DNA from: Streptomyces sp. NBC_00258
GTDB lineage: Bacteria; Actinomycetota; Actinomycetes; Streptomycetales; Streptomycetaceae
NCBI RefSeq assembly: GCF_036182465.1
Contig: NZ_CP108081.1
Span: 186,001 to 250,000 of the forward strand
Reading direction: 5' to 3'
Length of the DNA: 64,000 bases
Made by a program: the position numbers and the translations under genes. How positions within the stretch are numbered: position 1 is the first letter of the stretch; each line of letters begins with the position of its first letter. This document shows, in pieces, positions 29,855 through 38,937 of the stretch. The notes under the pieces are model-generated. The model did not search any database. It was not told where the DNA came from and saw only the letters and a program-made list of their open reading frames with translations.

Positions 29855-31831
29855 TCACTTCGGGGTTCCGGCGATGGTGCGGCCGCATTGGGCGTACCAG
29901 TTCAGCGTGTCCTCGTGTGTGACAGCACCGGCCGAGGCCACCTCGGTCGGTGCTGTCCCCTGCAGGATGCGTTTGATCGGCACTTCCAGTTTCTTGCCGG
30001 TGAGGGTACGGGGGACGGCGGGGGCGGCGATGATGTCGTCGGGGACATGGCGGGGTGACAGTTCAGTGCGGATCGCGGTGACGATTCGGCCGCGCAGGGT
30101 GTCGTCCAGCTGGATGTTCTCGGCGAGGACGACGAACAGGGGCATCACGTAGCCGCCGTCGGGGAGTTCGGCACCGATGACGAGGCTGTCGGTGATCTCG
30201 GGGAAGCGGTCCACCACGGCATAGATGTCGGCGGAGCCCATCCGTACGCCCATGCGGTTGAGGGTGGAGTCGGACCGACCGGCCACGACGATGCTGAGGT
30301 CGTCGTGCACGGTCACCCAGTCGCCGTGCCGCCACACACCGGGAAATGTGTCGAAGTAACTGGCGTGATATCGCTGCCCGTCCGGATCCGCCACGAACCG
30401 CAGGGGCATCGAGGGCATGGGCTCGGTGACGACCAGTTCGCCTTGCTGCCCGGTCAGCGGATGCCCCTCCGGGTCCCAGGAGGCCAACGCGACGCCAAGC
30501 GCCGGCGCGGGGATGCGTCCGGTGCGAACCGGTAGGTCGGCGGCGGCGCCGGCCAGGGCGGAGCAGATGTCGGTGCCGCCGCACACCGACTGCAGCCACA
30601 CGTCCGGGGACACGTGTGAGTAGACCCACCGCCACGCCGAAGGCGCAAGGGTGGAGCCCGTCTGTAGGATCGAGCGCAGCCGGCTCAGCCCAACTGCGGC
30701 TCGGGGCTGGGCGTTTGCCTGCTCGCCCGCCATCAGATAGCCGGCGCCCACCCCGAGCACAGTCACGCCGGTGCGTTCGGCGATGCGCCAGCCACCGTTG
30801 ACGTCCGGGAACGTGGGGCTGCCGTCGTACAGCACGATGGTCGCGCCATGCAGGAGACCGCCGATGAGGTAGTTCCACACCATCCAGCTCGTCGAGGTGA
30901 GGAACAGGAACCGGTCGGACGCGCGCACGTCAGCACCGAGGCCGAGAGACTTCAGCAGCTCCATGACGATGCCGCCATGCCCGTGGACGATGCCCTTGGG
31001 CACCCCGGTCGTGCCGGAGGACCACAGCACCCACAGCGGGTGGTCGAACGGGACGTCGGCGAACTCGATCTCCGCGTCGTCCAGGGTGTCCGGCCAGTCG
31101 TGGACCGCCACGCCGGCACGCACGGGCCAGGAACCGGTGGTACGGCACCGGACGGTGACCAGGTGCCGCACCGTGGGCAGCCCGTCCAACAGCTCGGCAG
31201 CCTCAGTACGGCGATCGAACACCTTTCCGCCATAGGTGTAGCCGTCTGCGGCGATCAGGGCGACCGGGGCAACCTGGCGGAACCGGCCCAGCACACTCGG
31301 TATGCCGAAGTCCGGTGAGCATGCTGTCCATACTGCGCCGACGGCTGCGGTGGCCAGCAAGGCGACGACAGCCTCCCGGATGTTGGGCAGGTAGGCCGCG
31401 ACGTGGTCGCCGGGCCCGACGCGCAGTACACGCAACCTGGTCGCGACGGCGGCGACCTCGTCCCGCAGCTCACGCCAGGAGGTCTCGACCGGCTCGCCGG
31501 TCTCGGTCACGCTCACCAGCGCCGGTCGGGTGTCGCTCGGTGCGGCCAGGCAGCGTTGCGCGAAGTTCAGCCGGGCACCGGGGAACCAGCGCGCGCCGGG
31601 CATGGTGCGCTCGGCCAGCACGGCGTCGTAGCTGTCGGCCTCATCCAGCCCGTAGTACTCCCAGACCGCTGCCCAGAACTCGGTGAGCTCGTCGGTGCTC
31701 CACCGCCACAGCTCGATGTAGTCGGCGAACGAGTGGCCCCGCGATGTCCGGAGCCATCGGAGGAAGTCGGCGAGGTTGGACTCTTCGACCTGGTGCGGGC
31801 TCGGCCGCCACAGTATGTTCGATACACCCAT
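29855..31831 (-). CDS. aacS: Acetoacetate-CoA ligase (acetoacetyl-CoA synthetase)
   Basis: The 658-residue AMP-forming ligase is of the acetoacetyl-CoA synthetase length and pattern. Seen are the ACAS N-terminal motif (YIELWRWSTDELTEFWAAVW), P-loop LWSSGTTGVPKGIVHGHGG, the family-typical TSTSWMVWNYLIGGLLHGAT, and catalytic lysine segment TLTGKKLEVPIKRIL. ATG 31831 is chosen over an upstream in-frame start at 31876 because similarity begins there (MGVSNILWRP) and GGACGGA lies before it. It converts the acetoacetate made by acetone carboxylase into acetoacetyl-CoA. It is the last gene of the acxABC operon, separated from acxC by a decayed SDR/alcohol dehydrogenase. Confidence 0.92.
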   Translation of the reverse strand: MGVSNILWRPSPHQVEESNLADFLRWLRTSRGHSFADYIELWRWSTDELTEFWAAVWEYYGLDEADSYDAVLAERTMPGARWFPGARLNFAQRCLAAPSDTRPALVSVTETGEPVETSWRELRDEVAAVATRLRVLRVGPGDHVAAYLPNIREAVVALLATAAVGAVWTACSPDFGIPSVLGRFRQVAPVALIAADGYTYGGKVFDRRTEAAELLDGLPTVRHLVTVRCRTTGSWPVRAGVAVHDWPDTLDDAEIEFADVPFDHPLWVLWSSGTTGVPKGIVHGHGGIVMELLKSLGLGADVRASDRFLFLTSTSWMVWNYLIGGLLHGATIVLYDGSPTFPDVNGGWRIAERTGVTVLGVGAGYLMAGEQANAQPRAAVGLSRLRSILQTGSTLAPSAWRWVYSHVSPDVWLQSVCGGTDICSALAGAAADLPVRTGRIPAPALGVALASWDPEGHPLTGQQGELVVTEPMPSMPLRFVADPDGQRYHASYFDTFPGVWRHGDWVTVHDDLSIVVAGRSDSTLNRMGVRMGSADIYAVVDRFPEITDSLVIGAELPDGGYVMPLFVVLAENIQLDDTLRGRIVTAIRTELSPRHVPDDIIAAPAVPRTLTGKKLEVPIKRILQGTAPTEVASAGAVTHEDTLNWYAQCGRTIAGTPK

Positions 31832-31844
31832 GATCCGTCCGGTT

Positions 31845-32290
31845 TCAGTAGGTGATGGGCGGTTTGACTCCATCACGCTTGCTGGTCATCGAATCGAGCG
31901 CGTCCTCGGCCTTGGCTATGCCGAACCGGTGCGTCGTCATCGGTGCCGGGTCGGCTGTCCCCGTGGCCAGCAATCGCATCAGGCGCGTCATCCGTGTGCC
32001 GAAGTTGCCGACCAGGCCCTCCACCCTGCCGAACCGTTCGGTGACGCCGACGACGCAGTGTCCGCGACCTGGTCCTGCCGGGTCACGTCACAGGCGCCGC
32101 CAACGTGGCCTGTGCCCCGGATTTCGTCAGGGCGTCGGCGGGCTCCTAGCCGACGTCCTCGTCGAGGTCGACGATGGCGAGCGCGGCGCCTTCTTCGGCC
32201 ATCCGGGGCGAGAGGGCGCGGCCGAGCCCGTTGCCGCCCCCGTGACTATCGCGGCTTTTCCGGCGAGGCGTCTCCTACCATTTTCCCCCT
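31845..32290 (-). pseudogene. Fused relic: SDR N-terminus plus zinc alcohol dehydrogenase C-terminus
   Basis: Minus-strand frames first give RRLAGKAAIVTGAA, then RMAEEGAALAIVDLDEDVG, ALTKSGAQA and VTERFGRVEGLVGNFG. These are the cofactor-binding first half of a short-chain dehydrogenase, broken by several frameshifts and stops. The sequence then continues as TRLMRLLATGTADPAPMTTH-RFGIAKAEDALDSMTSKRDG, the C-terminus of a zinc-type (isopropanol-like) alcohol dehydrogenase, ending in TGA at 31845-31847, 13 bases before aacS. An internal deletion thus joined two former genes. Their place in the operon fits a lost 2-propanol-to-acetone step (inference). Confidence 0.65.
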
Positions 32291-32354
32291 TCATTGAACA
32301 TGGATCTGCGAGATTGCCGTTGAATCTGCGAGCAGACGCCGGGACCGGCGGGTT

Positions 32355-32873
32355 TCAGAGGGTGACCGGCAGGTCGCGGCCGAGCCACTCGGTGTAGAAC
32401 GTCGCCAGGTCGGGTGTGAAGTCGACCTCCACCGGAAAGGTCGGCGGGACGCAGTCGACGTCAAGGAGTGTGCCGCTGACCGGGCAGAGGAACTCGCGGA
32501 TCTCGACGAGGTCGGGGTCGATGGTGAGGTGTTCCTCCGGGTAGATTCTGAGGAAGTCCTCGCGGGTGCGCCGGACGATCACCCGGCACAGCATCTTCCA
32601 GTTTCCGTTCCAGGGGCCGAGTTCGGCGCCTGCCTTCGTCTTGACGATGGCCTTGCCGTCCTTGGCGACGATGAACAGGTTCTCCCCGAGGGGGAGCAGG
32701 ATCTGCTCGTCCCAGTCGACGAGTTGCTGCTGTGCGACAAGGGTTTCGGCGAAGCGGGACTCGTCCTTCGGGGCCCGCATGAGGCCGAGCAGTTCCTCCC
32801 AGGACAGCTTGCGCTGCACCAGGGCGTTCGTGGTCTCCTGGCTGGAGACCGGAGAGCGGTCGTCGTCGGTCAT
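32355..32873 (-). CDS. acxC: Acetone carboxylase gamma subunit
   Basis: The 172-residue protein has the acetone carboxylase gamma pattern. YPEEHLTIDPDLVEIREFLC is a strongly conserved block, PVSGTLLDVDCVPPTFPVEV follows, and the family-typical tail ends TEWLGRDL. The family carries a zinc-binding region; the cysteines seen are in EFLCPVSG and DVDCVPP. ATG 32873 has AGAGGA upstream. It follows acxB by 32 bp. In the (alpha-beta-gamma)2 enzyme the small subunit completes the complex that carboxylates acetone to acetoacetate with ATP. Confidence 0.93.
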   Translation of the reverse strand: MTDDDRSPVSSQETTNALVQRKLSWEELLGLMRAPKDESRFAETLVAQQQLVDWDEQILLPLGENLFIVAKDGKAIVKTKAGAELGPWNGNWKMLCRVIVRRTREDFLRIYPEEHLTIDPDLVEIREFLCPVSGTLLDVDCVPPTFPVEVDFTPDLATFYTEWLGRDLPVTL

Positions 32874-32905
32874 GGTGGTGTCCTCTTTCAGGGAGCCGCG
32901 TCCGG

Positions 32906-35137
32906 TCAGGAAGCCGCGTCCGGCCGCGGGCGGCTGGACGAGGTCGGGTAGTAGAAGCCGACGGGTGCGGGAGCGGAGAAGTTCGGCTCGCCGGTCTCGG
33001 TGTAGGGGAACTCGTCGAGCTGCCAGAACGCCTTGTACTGGGTGACGAGGACGTCGGACAGCTTGGCCGAGCGGGCGAAGGTGTGGTGCACCATGTCGGA
33101 GACCTCACCCGCGGCGGCGCGGACGCGTTCCGCCTCCCACCACTCGGCCGCGGGCACCGACTCGGCCAGCCGGGCCTGCCGCCGCCGGTCGCGTTCCGCG
33201 TCGGTGTCGGTGCCCGCGAAGGCATACGCGGTGCGGGCACCCTCAGTGGTCATGAGTCCGTTGGCGAGGTCCTTCTCGATGGCGGAGGTCTCGCGATCCA
33301 GCGGATCCCCGTACCCCGCGCCGCCGTAGTACAGCACGCCGAACAGGTCGCCTTCCCGCAGGTTCGGTGACCACTGGTTGTCCGGACCGCAGTACCAGTC
33401 CTCGGCGGTGATCGTGCCGTCCAGCAGCATGCGTTCGGCCTCCTCGATGCTCGACGGCAGCTTCTCTCCCCGGGCGATGAGGTCGGCGACGTTGGTCCCG
33501 GTGGCCCACAGGCACTTCCACCCCGCCGGCGGGTAGCCGCCGAACAGTCCCTTGTGGAACACGCCGCCATTCATGCACCCGGATCCGGACAGGGTCACGT
33601 TGACCACGTCGGAGTTGCGGACCATCCACAGCGACTGCCAGCCGGACCCCCCGCGGAACCGGCCGTAGCCCTGGTGGTCAGGGACGAAGCTACGGCCGAG
33701 GTAGACGTTGGGGCCGGTCAGCTCCCAGACCTCGGCGTCGCCCTGGATGCCTTCGGAGTTCCAGATCGGGCTGCCGCAGTCCATGCCGTCGGCCACACCG
33801 CGGGCGCCGAAACTCTCGCCCGCCATCTCGAAGTTGTTGTAGCCGGTCGGTCCGCCGAACTGGTCGAAACCGGTGACCCCCACCATGCAGGTCGGGGTCG
33901 ACATCAGGATCTCCTCGGTGAATCCCCTGGCGTACATGCTGATGCCCATCAGCCGCCAGACATTGGCGAAGATCGGGATGAGGGTCCACCAGGCCAACGA
34001 GGTCGCGACGCCCTGGTAGTTGGCGTTGACGATCGATCCCTCGGGCAGGTACTGCTTGACCGCCAGATACGCGCCGTCGTTGACCCGGCCGTCGTAGTTG
34101 AGCAGTTGGGTCAGGGTGATCCAGAAGCCGCCGTTCATCGGCCCCGGGGCGCAGTTGAACGGGTGGAAGCTCCAGCCCGTCGAACCCTCGTAGTCGAGTT
34201 CTATGCGGCCTTCACCTGTGACCGTCATCTCCTGGCGCACCAGATCGATGAAGTCGTTCTTGGCCAGCGGGTGTACGAAGGGCACATGGCTACGCTTGTG
34301 CACCGGCATGGTCAGCCCGCGGTAGGTGCCCGGCACCATGGTCGTACGAACCCGCTTGAGGAATTCCCGGCGGCCTTCCTCGATCAGTTCCTTCGTGGAC
34401 TGCTTGTAGTAGTCCAGGCCGAACTGTTCGACGATCTCGGTGAGCGCCTCGCGGACCATCAGGCAGCCCGACAGCTTGGCCTTGTCGTCGAGGATCCACC
34501 AGTTGGCGTTCCTGAGGCCCATGCGCAGCCGCAGCATGTAGTCGTGGCGGAAGTGGTCGTCCTCGCCGACCTTCTCCGCGCTGATGTGCAGTCCCTCGCC
34601 GTACCGGTCCGGGGTGAGCACCGACATGCCCGGCCCCTCGTAGGTGCCCGCCTCCAGTTCGTGGGTGACCGCGCCGACCCAGGCGATGAGCTCGTCGCCG
34701 TGGAAGACCGGGATGACCGTCATGACGTCCGGCGTGTGCACACCGCCGGCCCACACCTCGTTGTTCTCGAAAATGTCCCCGGGCCTGATCCTCGGGTTGT
34801 CCTCGTAACCGTTCTTGATCATGAACTTGATGAACTCGGACAAGGTGTGGACGTGCACCATGATCCCGCTGGACAGGGCGATGGCGTCGCCTTCCGGGGT
34901 GTAGAGCCCGATCACGAACTCCTCGAAGTCCCGGACCGCGGGTGAGGAGGCGATGTACTTCATCGTCTCGCGCGTCGAGATGATGGTCGACAGCAGCCGG
35001 GAGTGGAACGACTCGAACTGGAGCGGGTCGGCTTCGAGGTTGGGCAGCTCGGTCAAGCCCTGGTAGTGACCGGTCTCTTCGAACAGCTCCTCGCAGCAGT
35101 TCAATTGCTCGAGCAGAGTCGGCTTCTCGCTGGTCAT
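32906..35137 (-). CDS. acxB: Acetone carboxylase alpha subunit (HyuB-like)
   Basis: The 743-residue protein belongs to the hydantoinase B/oxoprolinase family. It is the alpha subunit of acetone carboxylase, which holds the metal (Mn) site where acetone enolate meets carboxyphosphate-derived CO2. Histidine/acid-rich motifs that may bind metal are GIMVHVHTLSEF, NEVWAGGVHTPDV and VGAVTHELEAG (about 90-170). Other family blocks are GYNNFEMAGESFG and YGRFRGGSGWQSLW. Start ATG 35137 follows AGGCAGGA. It is 40 bp after acxA and 32 bp before acxC. The gene is full length with no lesion seen. Confidence 0.95.
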   Translation of the reverse strand: MTSEKPTLLEQLNCCEELFEETGHYQGLTELPNLEADPLQFESFHSRLLSTIISTRETMKYIASSPAVRDFEEFVIGLYTPEGDAIALSSGIMVHVHTLSEFIKFMIKNGYEDNPRIRPGDIFENNEVWAGGVHTPDVMTVIPVFHGDELIAWVGAVTHELEAGTYEGPGMSVLTPDRYGEGLHISAEKVGEDDHFRHDYMLRLRMGLRNANWWILDDKAKLSGCLMVREALTEIVEQFGLDYYKQSTKELIEEGRREFLKRVRTTMVPGTYRGLTMPVHKRSHVPFVHPLAKNDFIDLVRQEMTVTGEGRIELDYEGSTGWSFHPFNCAPGPMNGGFWITLTQLLNYDGRVNDGAYLAVKQYLPEGSIVNANYQGVATSLAWWTLIPIFANVWRLMGISMYARGFTEEILMSTPTCMVGVTGFDQFGGPTGYNNFEMAGESFGARGVADGMDCGSPIWNSEGIQGDAEVWELTGPNVYLGRSFVPDHQGYGRFRGGSGWQSLWMVRNSDVVNVTLSGSGCMNGGVFHKGLFGGYPPAGWKCLWATGTNVADLIARGEKLPSSIEEAERMLLDGTITAEDWYCGPDNQWSPNLREGDLFGVLYYGGAGYGDPLDRETSAIEKDLANGLMTTEGARTAYAFAGTDTDAERDRRRQARLAESVPAAEWWEAERVRAAAGEVSDMVHHTFARSAKLSDVLVTQYKAFWQLDEFPYTETGEPNFSAPAPVGFYYPTSSSRPRPDAAS

Positions 35138-35177
35138 GTGGGGTCCTGCCTTTCAAGTCACCTTGGGACGAACGGGG

Positions 35178-37328
35178 TCAGGCCTGACCGGCGCGGTAGT
35201 GGATGAGGCGGCGGCTGTCGAACTCGACGTGATGGGTGGGCGGGATGAGCAGTGTGGTCGCCGGGTGCTCGATCACCGCCGGGCCGCCCACGACGTTGCC
35301 GGCCTGTAGCTCGTCCATCTCGTAGATTCGGAAGGTGATGGCCTGGCCCTTCCAGTGCCCAGGCCGGGTTCCCTTGAGCGCCGACGAGGGCGGGGTCCTG
35401 CCGTGCAGATCAAGCACCGGGATGGCCGGCTTGGGGGTCTCCAGATCGGCGGAGAGCGCGAGCTCCAGGATCTGGTAACCGACTTCGGAGTAGAGGGCCT
35501 GCTTCGGATAGATGCTGGTGTAGACGCGCTCGTAGCCGCGCATCAGCTCATGGAGGTCGTCGATCGACTTGAGCCGCTCACCGTCCCAGGGGACCTCGAA
35601 GTCCGAGAGCTGGTTGGTGAAGCGCACATAGGCCGAGCGGTTCAGCTTGGCCGCGCCGAAATCCCAGCCGTGGATGGCGAAGTCCTGACGCGCGCGCTCC
35701 TCCAGCGATGCCCAGGCCGCGTTGATCGCCTCGATCGCCGCGCTCTTGAGCGCGCGGGCCGGACCGTCGTCCCCTGCTGGACACGCCGCGATGGTCGCCT
35801 GGTGGTAGCGGTAGCGCCGCGGCGCGCAGAGCACGCCGAATGCCGAGAAGACGGCGGCGAACGGGAAAGTGATGACCTCCTTGAAATTCAGCCCGTCGAG
35901 CACCCCGGACAGGCCCAGCGGCCCGCCACCGCCGTACATCAGCATCGAGTACTCCTCGGTGGTGTACCCACGGCCACGGAGCATGTTCGACAGGAACTCC
36001 CGCATCGACTCGGTGACCAGCTGATGTGCCCGCTCGCAGAACTCCATGACGCCGACCTTGAAATGCTTGGCCATCGGCTCCAGCGCCGCCTGCGCCGCGT
36101 CCTTGTCCAGCGGCACATCACCGCCGAGGAAGTTGTTCGGATCCAGATAGCCCAGCAGTAGATGGCAGTCGGTGATCGTCGGGTTGGGCCAGTTCAGACA
36201 GACACCGACATCCGACCCCGCGCTCCGCGGCCCGATGGTGAGCTTCCCGGTCAACGGGTGTATCCCCAGTTCCGACCCCATCCCGGCACCGATCGACTCG
36301 GTGTGGATCATCGGGATGTTGGTGCGGAAGCTCAGCAGGGTGGGCTCCCGGGTGATCGGGATGGTGCCGTCGCGGACGATGCCGACATCGAAGCTGGTTC
36401 CCCCGATGTCGCAGCAGACCACATTGTCCGAACCGAGGATCTCCCCGACGAAGTGTCCGCCCAGCACCCCACCGACGGGACCGGACACATAGGACTCGTA
36501 CAGCCGGGGGGTGTCCACCGGCACGGTGCCTCCGTGCGCCAGCAGCGTGGAGACCTCCCGCCGGAAACCGTCCGAACGCGCCTTCTCCTCCACGGCCTTG
36601 AAGTGTTTGCGGGCCCGCTCCCCCGCATAGGACTGCGCGACGACACTGGCCAGCCGGGTGTACTCCTTGTGCGTCGGCGCGATCGCCGAGGACAGCACGA
36701 CCGAGACGCCGGGTGCCTCCTCGGCGATGATCTGTGCCGCACGCTGCTCGTGTGCGGGGTTCATGTGCGAGAACAGGAACATCACACCGATCGACTCGAC
36801 CCCGGCTGCCAGCAGCTCGCGCGCGGCGACCCGTACGTCCTCCTCCCGCAGCGGGACGGTGACCTGACCGAACAGGTCGATGCGTTCCTGGGCGCCATGC
36901 ACCCGGTCCCGCGGGATCACCGGATCGTCGTGGTGATGGGTCACGGTGTGCAGCCGGTCGGCGTAGGGATAGCCCAGCCAGCCACCCTCGGCCTTCTCCA
37001 TCAGCAGGTAGTCCTCGAAGCCCTGGGTCAGCAGCAGCCCCACCGTCGAACCGGTCTTGCTGAGCAGCGTGTTCAGCATGATCGTGCCCGCGTAGACGAT
37101 GACTTCACTGTGCGGCATCACCTCGGACAACTGCTTGCCGTCTGTCTTCGCGGCATCGGCGATCGACCCGATGAAGCTGACCGATTCGTCCTGCTTGTTC
37201 GTCAGATACTTGCCGACAAGGAACCGGCCGTCATCGCTGACGATGACCGCGTCGGTCATCGTGCCGCCCGCGTCCAGGGCAACCCAGTTGCTCTCGCCCG
37301 CGCCGAGTGATTGATCTTGAGCCGTCAC
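35178..37328 (-). CDS. acxA: Acetone carboxylase beta subunit (HyuA-like)
   Basis: The 716-residue protein is of the hydantoinase A family. The N-terminal ATPase fold has VALDAGGTMTDAVIVSDDGR (about 16-35), and a second phosphate-binding block is CCDIGGTSFDVGIVRDG. In acetone carboxylase this subunit hydrolyses ATP and phosphorylates bicarbonate and acetone. The start is GTG 37328, seven bases after CGGAGATG. It is the first gene of acxA-acxB-acxC-(relic)-aacS and diverges from an AraC-type regulator across a 350-bp control region. The gene set converts acetone to acetoacetate and then acetoacetyl-CoA. Confidence 0.95.
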   Translation of the reverse strand: MTAQDQSLGAGESNWVALDAGGTMTDAVIVSDDGRFLVGKYLTNKQDESVSFIGSIADAAKTDGKQLSEVMPHSEVIVYAGTIMLNTLLSKTGSTVGLLLTQGFEDYLLMEKAEGGWLGYPYADRLHTVTHHHDDPVIPRDRVHGAQERIDLFGQVTVPLREEDVRVAARELLAAGVESIGVMFLFSHMNPAHEQRAAQIIAEEAPGVSVVLSSAIAPTHKEYTRLASVVAQSYAGERARKHFKAVEEKARSDGFRREVSTLLAHGGTVPVDTPRLYESYVSGPVGGVLGGHFVGEILGSDNVVCCDIGGTSFDVGIVRDGTIPITREPTLLSFRTNIPMIHTESIGAGMGSELGIHPLTGKLTIGPRSAGSDVGVCLNWPNPTITDCHLLLGYLDPNNFLGGDVPLDKDAAQAALEPMAKHFKVGVMEFCERAHQLVTESMREFLSNMLRGRGYTTEEYSMLMYGGGGPLGLSGVLDGLNFKEVITFPFAAVFSAFGVLCAPRRYRYHQATIAACPAGDDGPARALKSAAIEAINAAWASLEERARQDFAIHGWDFGAAKLNRSAYVRFTNQLSDFEVPWDGERLKSIDDLHELMRGYERVYTSIYPKQALYSEVGYQILELALSADLETPKPAIPVLDLHGRTPPSSALKGTRPGHWKGQAITFRIYEMDELQAGNVVGGPAVIEHPATTLLIPPTHHVEFDSRRLIHYRAGQA

Positions 37329-37678
37329 GGTGCATCTCCGATCACACAGAAGCCGCGGCGCCGTAACGAGCTACGGGCGCCCACCTGATGGCCCAGGACC
37401 CTGCACCGAAACGCACCGAGAAGGCTTGAACGGATACGCCGAGCCGTTGAACGATCTCGCACGCTTCGCCAAGGCACAGGCAACGGCGCAGGTCACTGCG
37501 GTTTGGGCATGTCGAATGCGTTGAACAATCCGCTGTGCGGCTTGAACATACGGGCGCGACAATCGCTGTGACCTGTCGCATACCGCCCGCAGGCGTTAGC
37601 GTCGAAACGCAGCAGGCGGCCGCGCACTCGCCGAACAGCCCGTTGCCGAGCGTCAATGTCGACGTGGAGGACAGGCCG
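37329..37678. promoter_or_regulatory. Divergent control region of acxA and the AraC-type gene
   Basis: It contains two pairs of direct repeats of the kind AraC proteins bind. TGCGGTTTGGGCATGTCG (37497-37514) resembles TGCGGCTTGAACATACGG (37536-37553). CGTTGAACGATC (37445-37456) resembles CGTTGAACAATC (37519-37530). Near acxA a dyad GGCGCCGTA ... TACGGGCGCC (37356-37381) has one bulged base. GGAGGA lies eight bases before the regulator start. Binding is inferred. Confidence 0.5.
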
Positions 37679-38563
37679 ATGGCGCAACACTTGATCGGGC
37701 CGGACGAGCTTCCGGTCTGGGTGCCCGGACGTCTTACAGTGCACAGTCCCGAGCAGGGCTGGGACGGCATGTCGGTACGCGGATACCGCTATGCCGGCTC
37801 CGATGTCGAAGTCCCGCCCATGCGGGATTACATGATCGTCGCCTACCGCCGCGGAACCACGGCCATGCGGCGTCGCTTCGACGGCCGCTGGTCGACCGAA
37901 CACCTCTGCCCCGGCGATGTCTCACTGCTCACCCGCGCCGCCGAATCCCACTGGGTCTGGCCCGAGGGAATCGAGGTCGTGCACGTCTACCTCACCCAGG
38001 ACGAACTCGCCGCGACCTGCCGCCAGATGTATGAACGCGACATCGCCGACATAGAACTCAACGACGTCCTCAAAGCCAACGACCCGGCGATCCACCGCAC
38101 CGCCATGCACATCGCAGCCGAAGCCGCACACAGCGACGTGGGCAGTCCACTGCTGATCGAGTCACTGTCCTGCCAACTGTCCGTGCACATTCTGCGACGT
38201 CACGCCCAGGTGCAGTTCCGGGAGCACACCCCCAACGACACCCTCACCACACGGCAGATCGGCACCATCCAGGAGTTCATCCGATCACACATGCGCGAGA
38301 ACATCTCCCTCGACGACCTCGCCGACTGTGTCGGCCTGAGCCGCTACCACTTCGCCAGGCGATTCCGGCAGACCATGGGGACCACGCCACACGAATTCGT
38401 CACCAATCAGCGTGTCTCCCGGGCCCAACTCATGCTCCAGCGGACAAGCAACCCGCTGCGGGAAATCGCCGCTCTGTGCGGGTTCTCTGACCAGAGCCAC
38501 ATGACACGCGTCTTCCAGCAAAGACTGGGGACGACACCGGGCAAGTTCAGGTCCGAAAGCTGA
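37679..38563 (+). CDS. AraC-family transcriptional regulator, probable acx activator
   Basis: The 294-residue protein starts at ATG 37679 with GGAGGA eight bases upstream; a longer frame to 37535 has no binding site and would cover the control region. The N-terminal half is a cupin-like sensor (RDYMIVAYRRGTTAMRRRFD ... GDVSLLTRAAESHWVW). The C-terminal hundred residues hold two helix-turn-helix motifs (ISLDDLADCVGLSRYHFARR and LREIAALCGFSDQSHMTRVF). Its position directly divergent from acxA suggests control of acetone or isopropanol catabolism. This differs from the sigma-54 activators described for acetone carboxylase operons in Gram-negative bacteria. Confidence 0.88.
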   Translation: MAQHLIGPDELPVWVPGRLTVHSPEQGWDGMSVRGYRYAGSDVEVPPMRDYMIVAYRRGTTAMRRRFDGRWSTEHLCPGDVSLLTRAAESHWVWPEGIEVVHVYLTQDELAATCRQMYERDIADIELNDVLKANDPAIHRTAMHIAAEAAHSDVGSPLLIESLSCQLSVHILRRHAQVQFREHTPNDTLTTRQIGTIQEFIRSHMRENISLDDLADCVGLSRYHFARRFRQTMGTTPHEFVTNQRVSRAQLMLQRTSNPLREIAALCGFSDQSHMTRVFQQRLGTTPGKFRSES

Positions 38564-38660
38564 TCGCCCCGGATCCGGCATACTGCCCACCCGCAGCCCA
38601 AATGCAACTCTGTGGGCAGGTCCTGAAACATGCGACGACGGCCGCAGAGGCTCCGCCCAA

Positions 38661-38828
38661 GCGATCGTGCTCCGGCCCGACGCGGAGCAGCGCCCCGACG
38701 AACTGTGCCAGTTCGTCAAAGACAGAGCGGCACCGTACAAATACCCGCGCGAGATTGTCTTCCTGGACGGGCTACTGAAAGGGGCAGCGGCAAGAATCCT
38801 CAAACGGGAGATCAACATCCCACGCTGA
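38661..38828 (+). pseudogene. Duplicated 3' end of the acyl-CoA ligase
   Basis: The frame AIVLRPDAEQRPDEL-CQFVKDRAAPYKYPREIVFLDG-LLKGAAARILKREINIPR and stop repeats the C-terminus of the ligase ending at 29660 with few changes. The similarity continues past the stop (ACCGCACCGGCGTCGCATGC versus ACCGCGACGGCGTCACATGC). The catalytic-lysine loop is damaged (KGAAARIL instead of KGGSGKVL), and there is no start. It lies in the same orientation as the intact gene, 9 kb away, on the other side of the acetone island. Confidence 0.85.
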
Positions 38829-38937
38829 CCGCACCGGCGTCGCATGCCGGTATCGCCTGGATTCGTGCGAGCCGCCTATGTACAACCACCTCATACATGA
38901 TCACCTTGCTGGGGGCGCGCTCTCCAGCAGTCACAAG

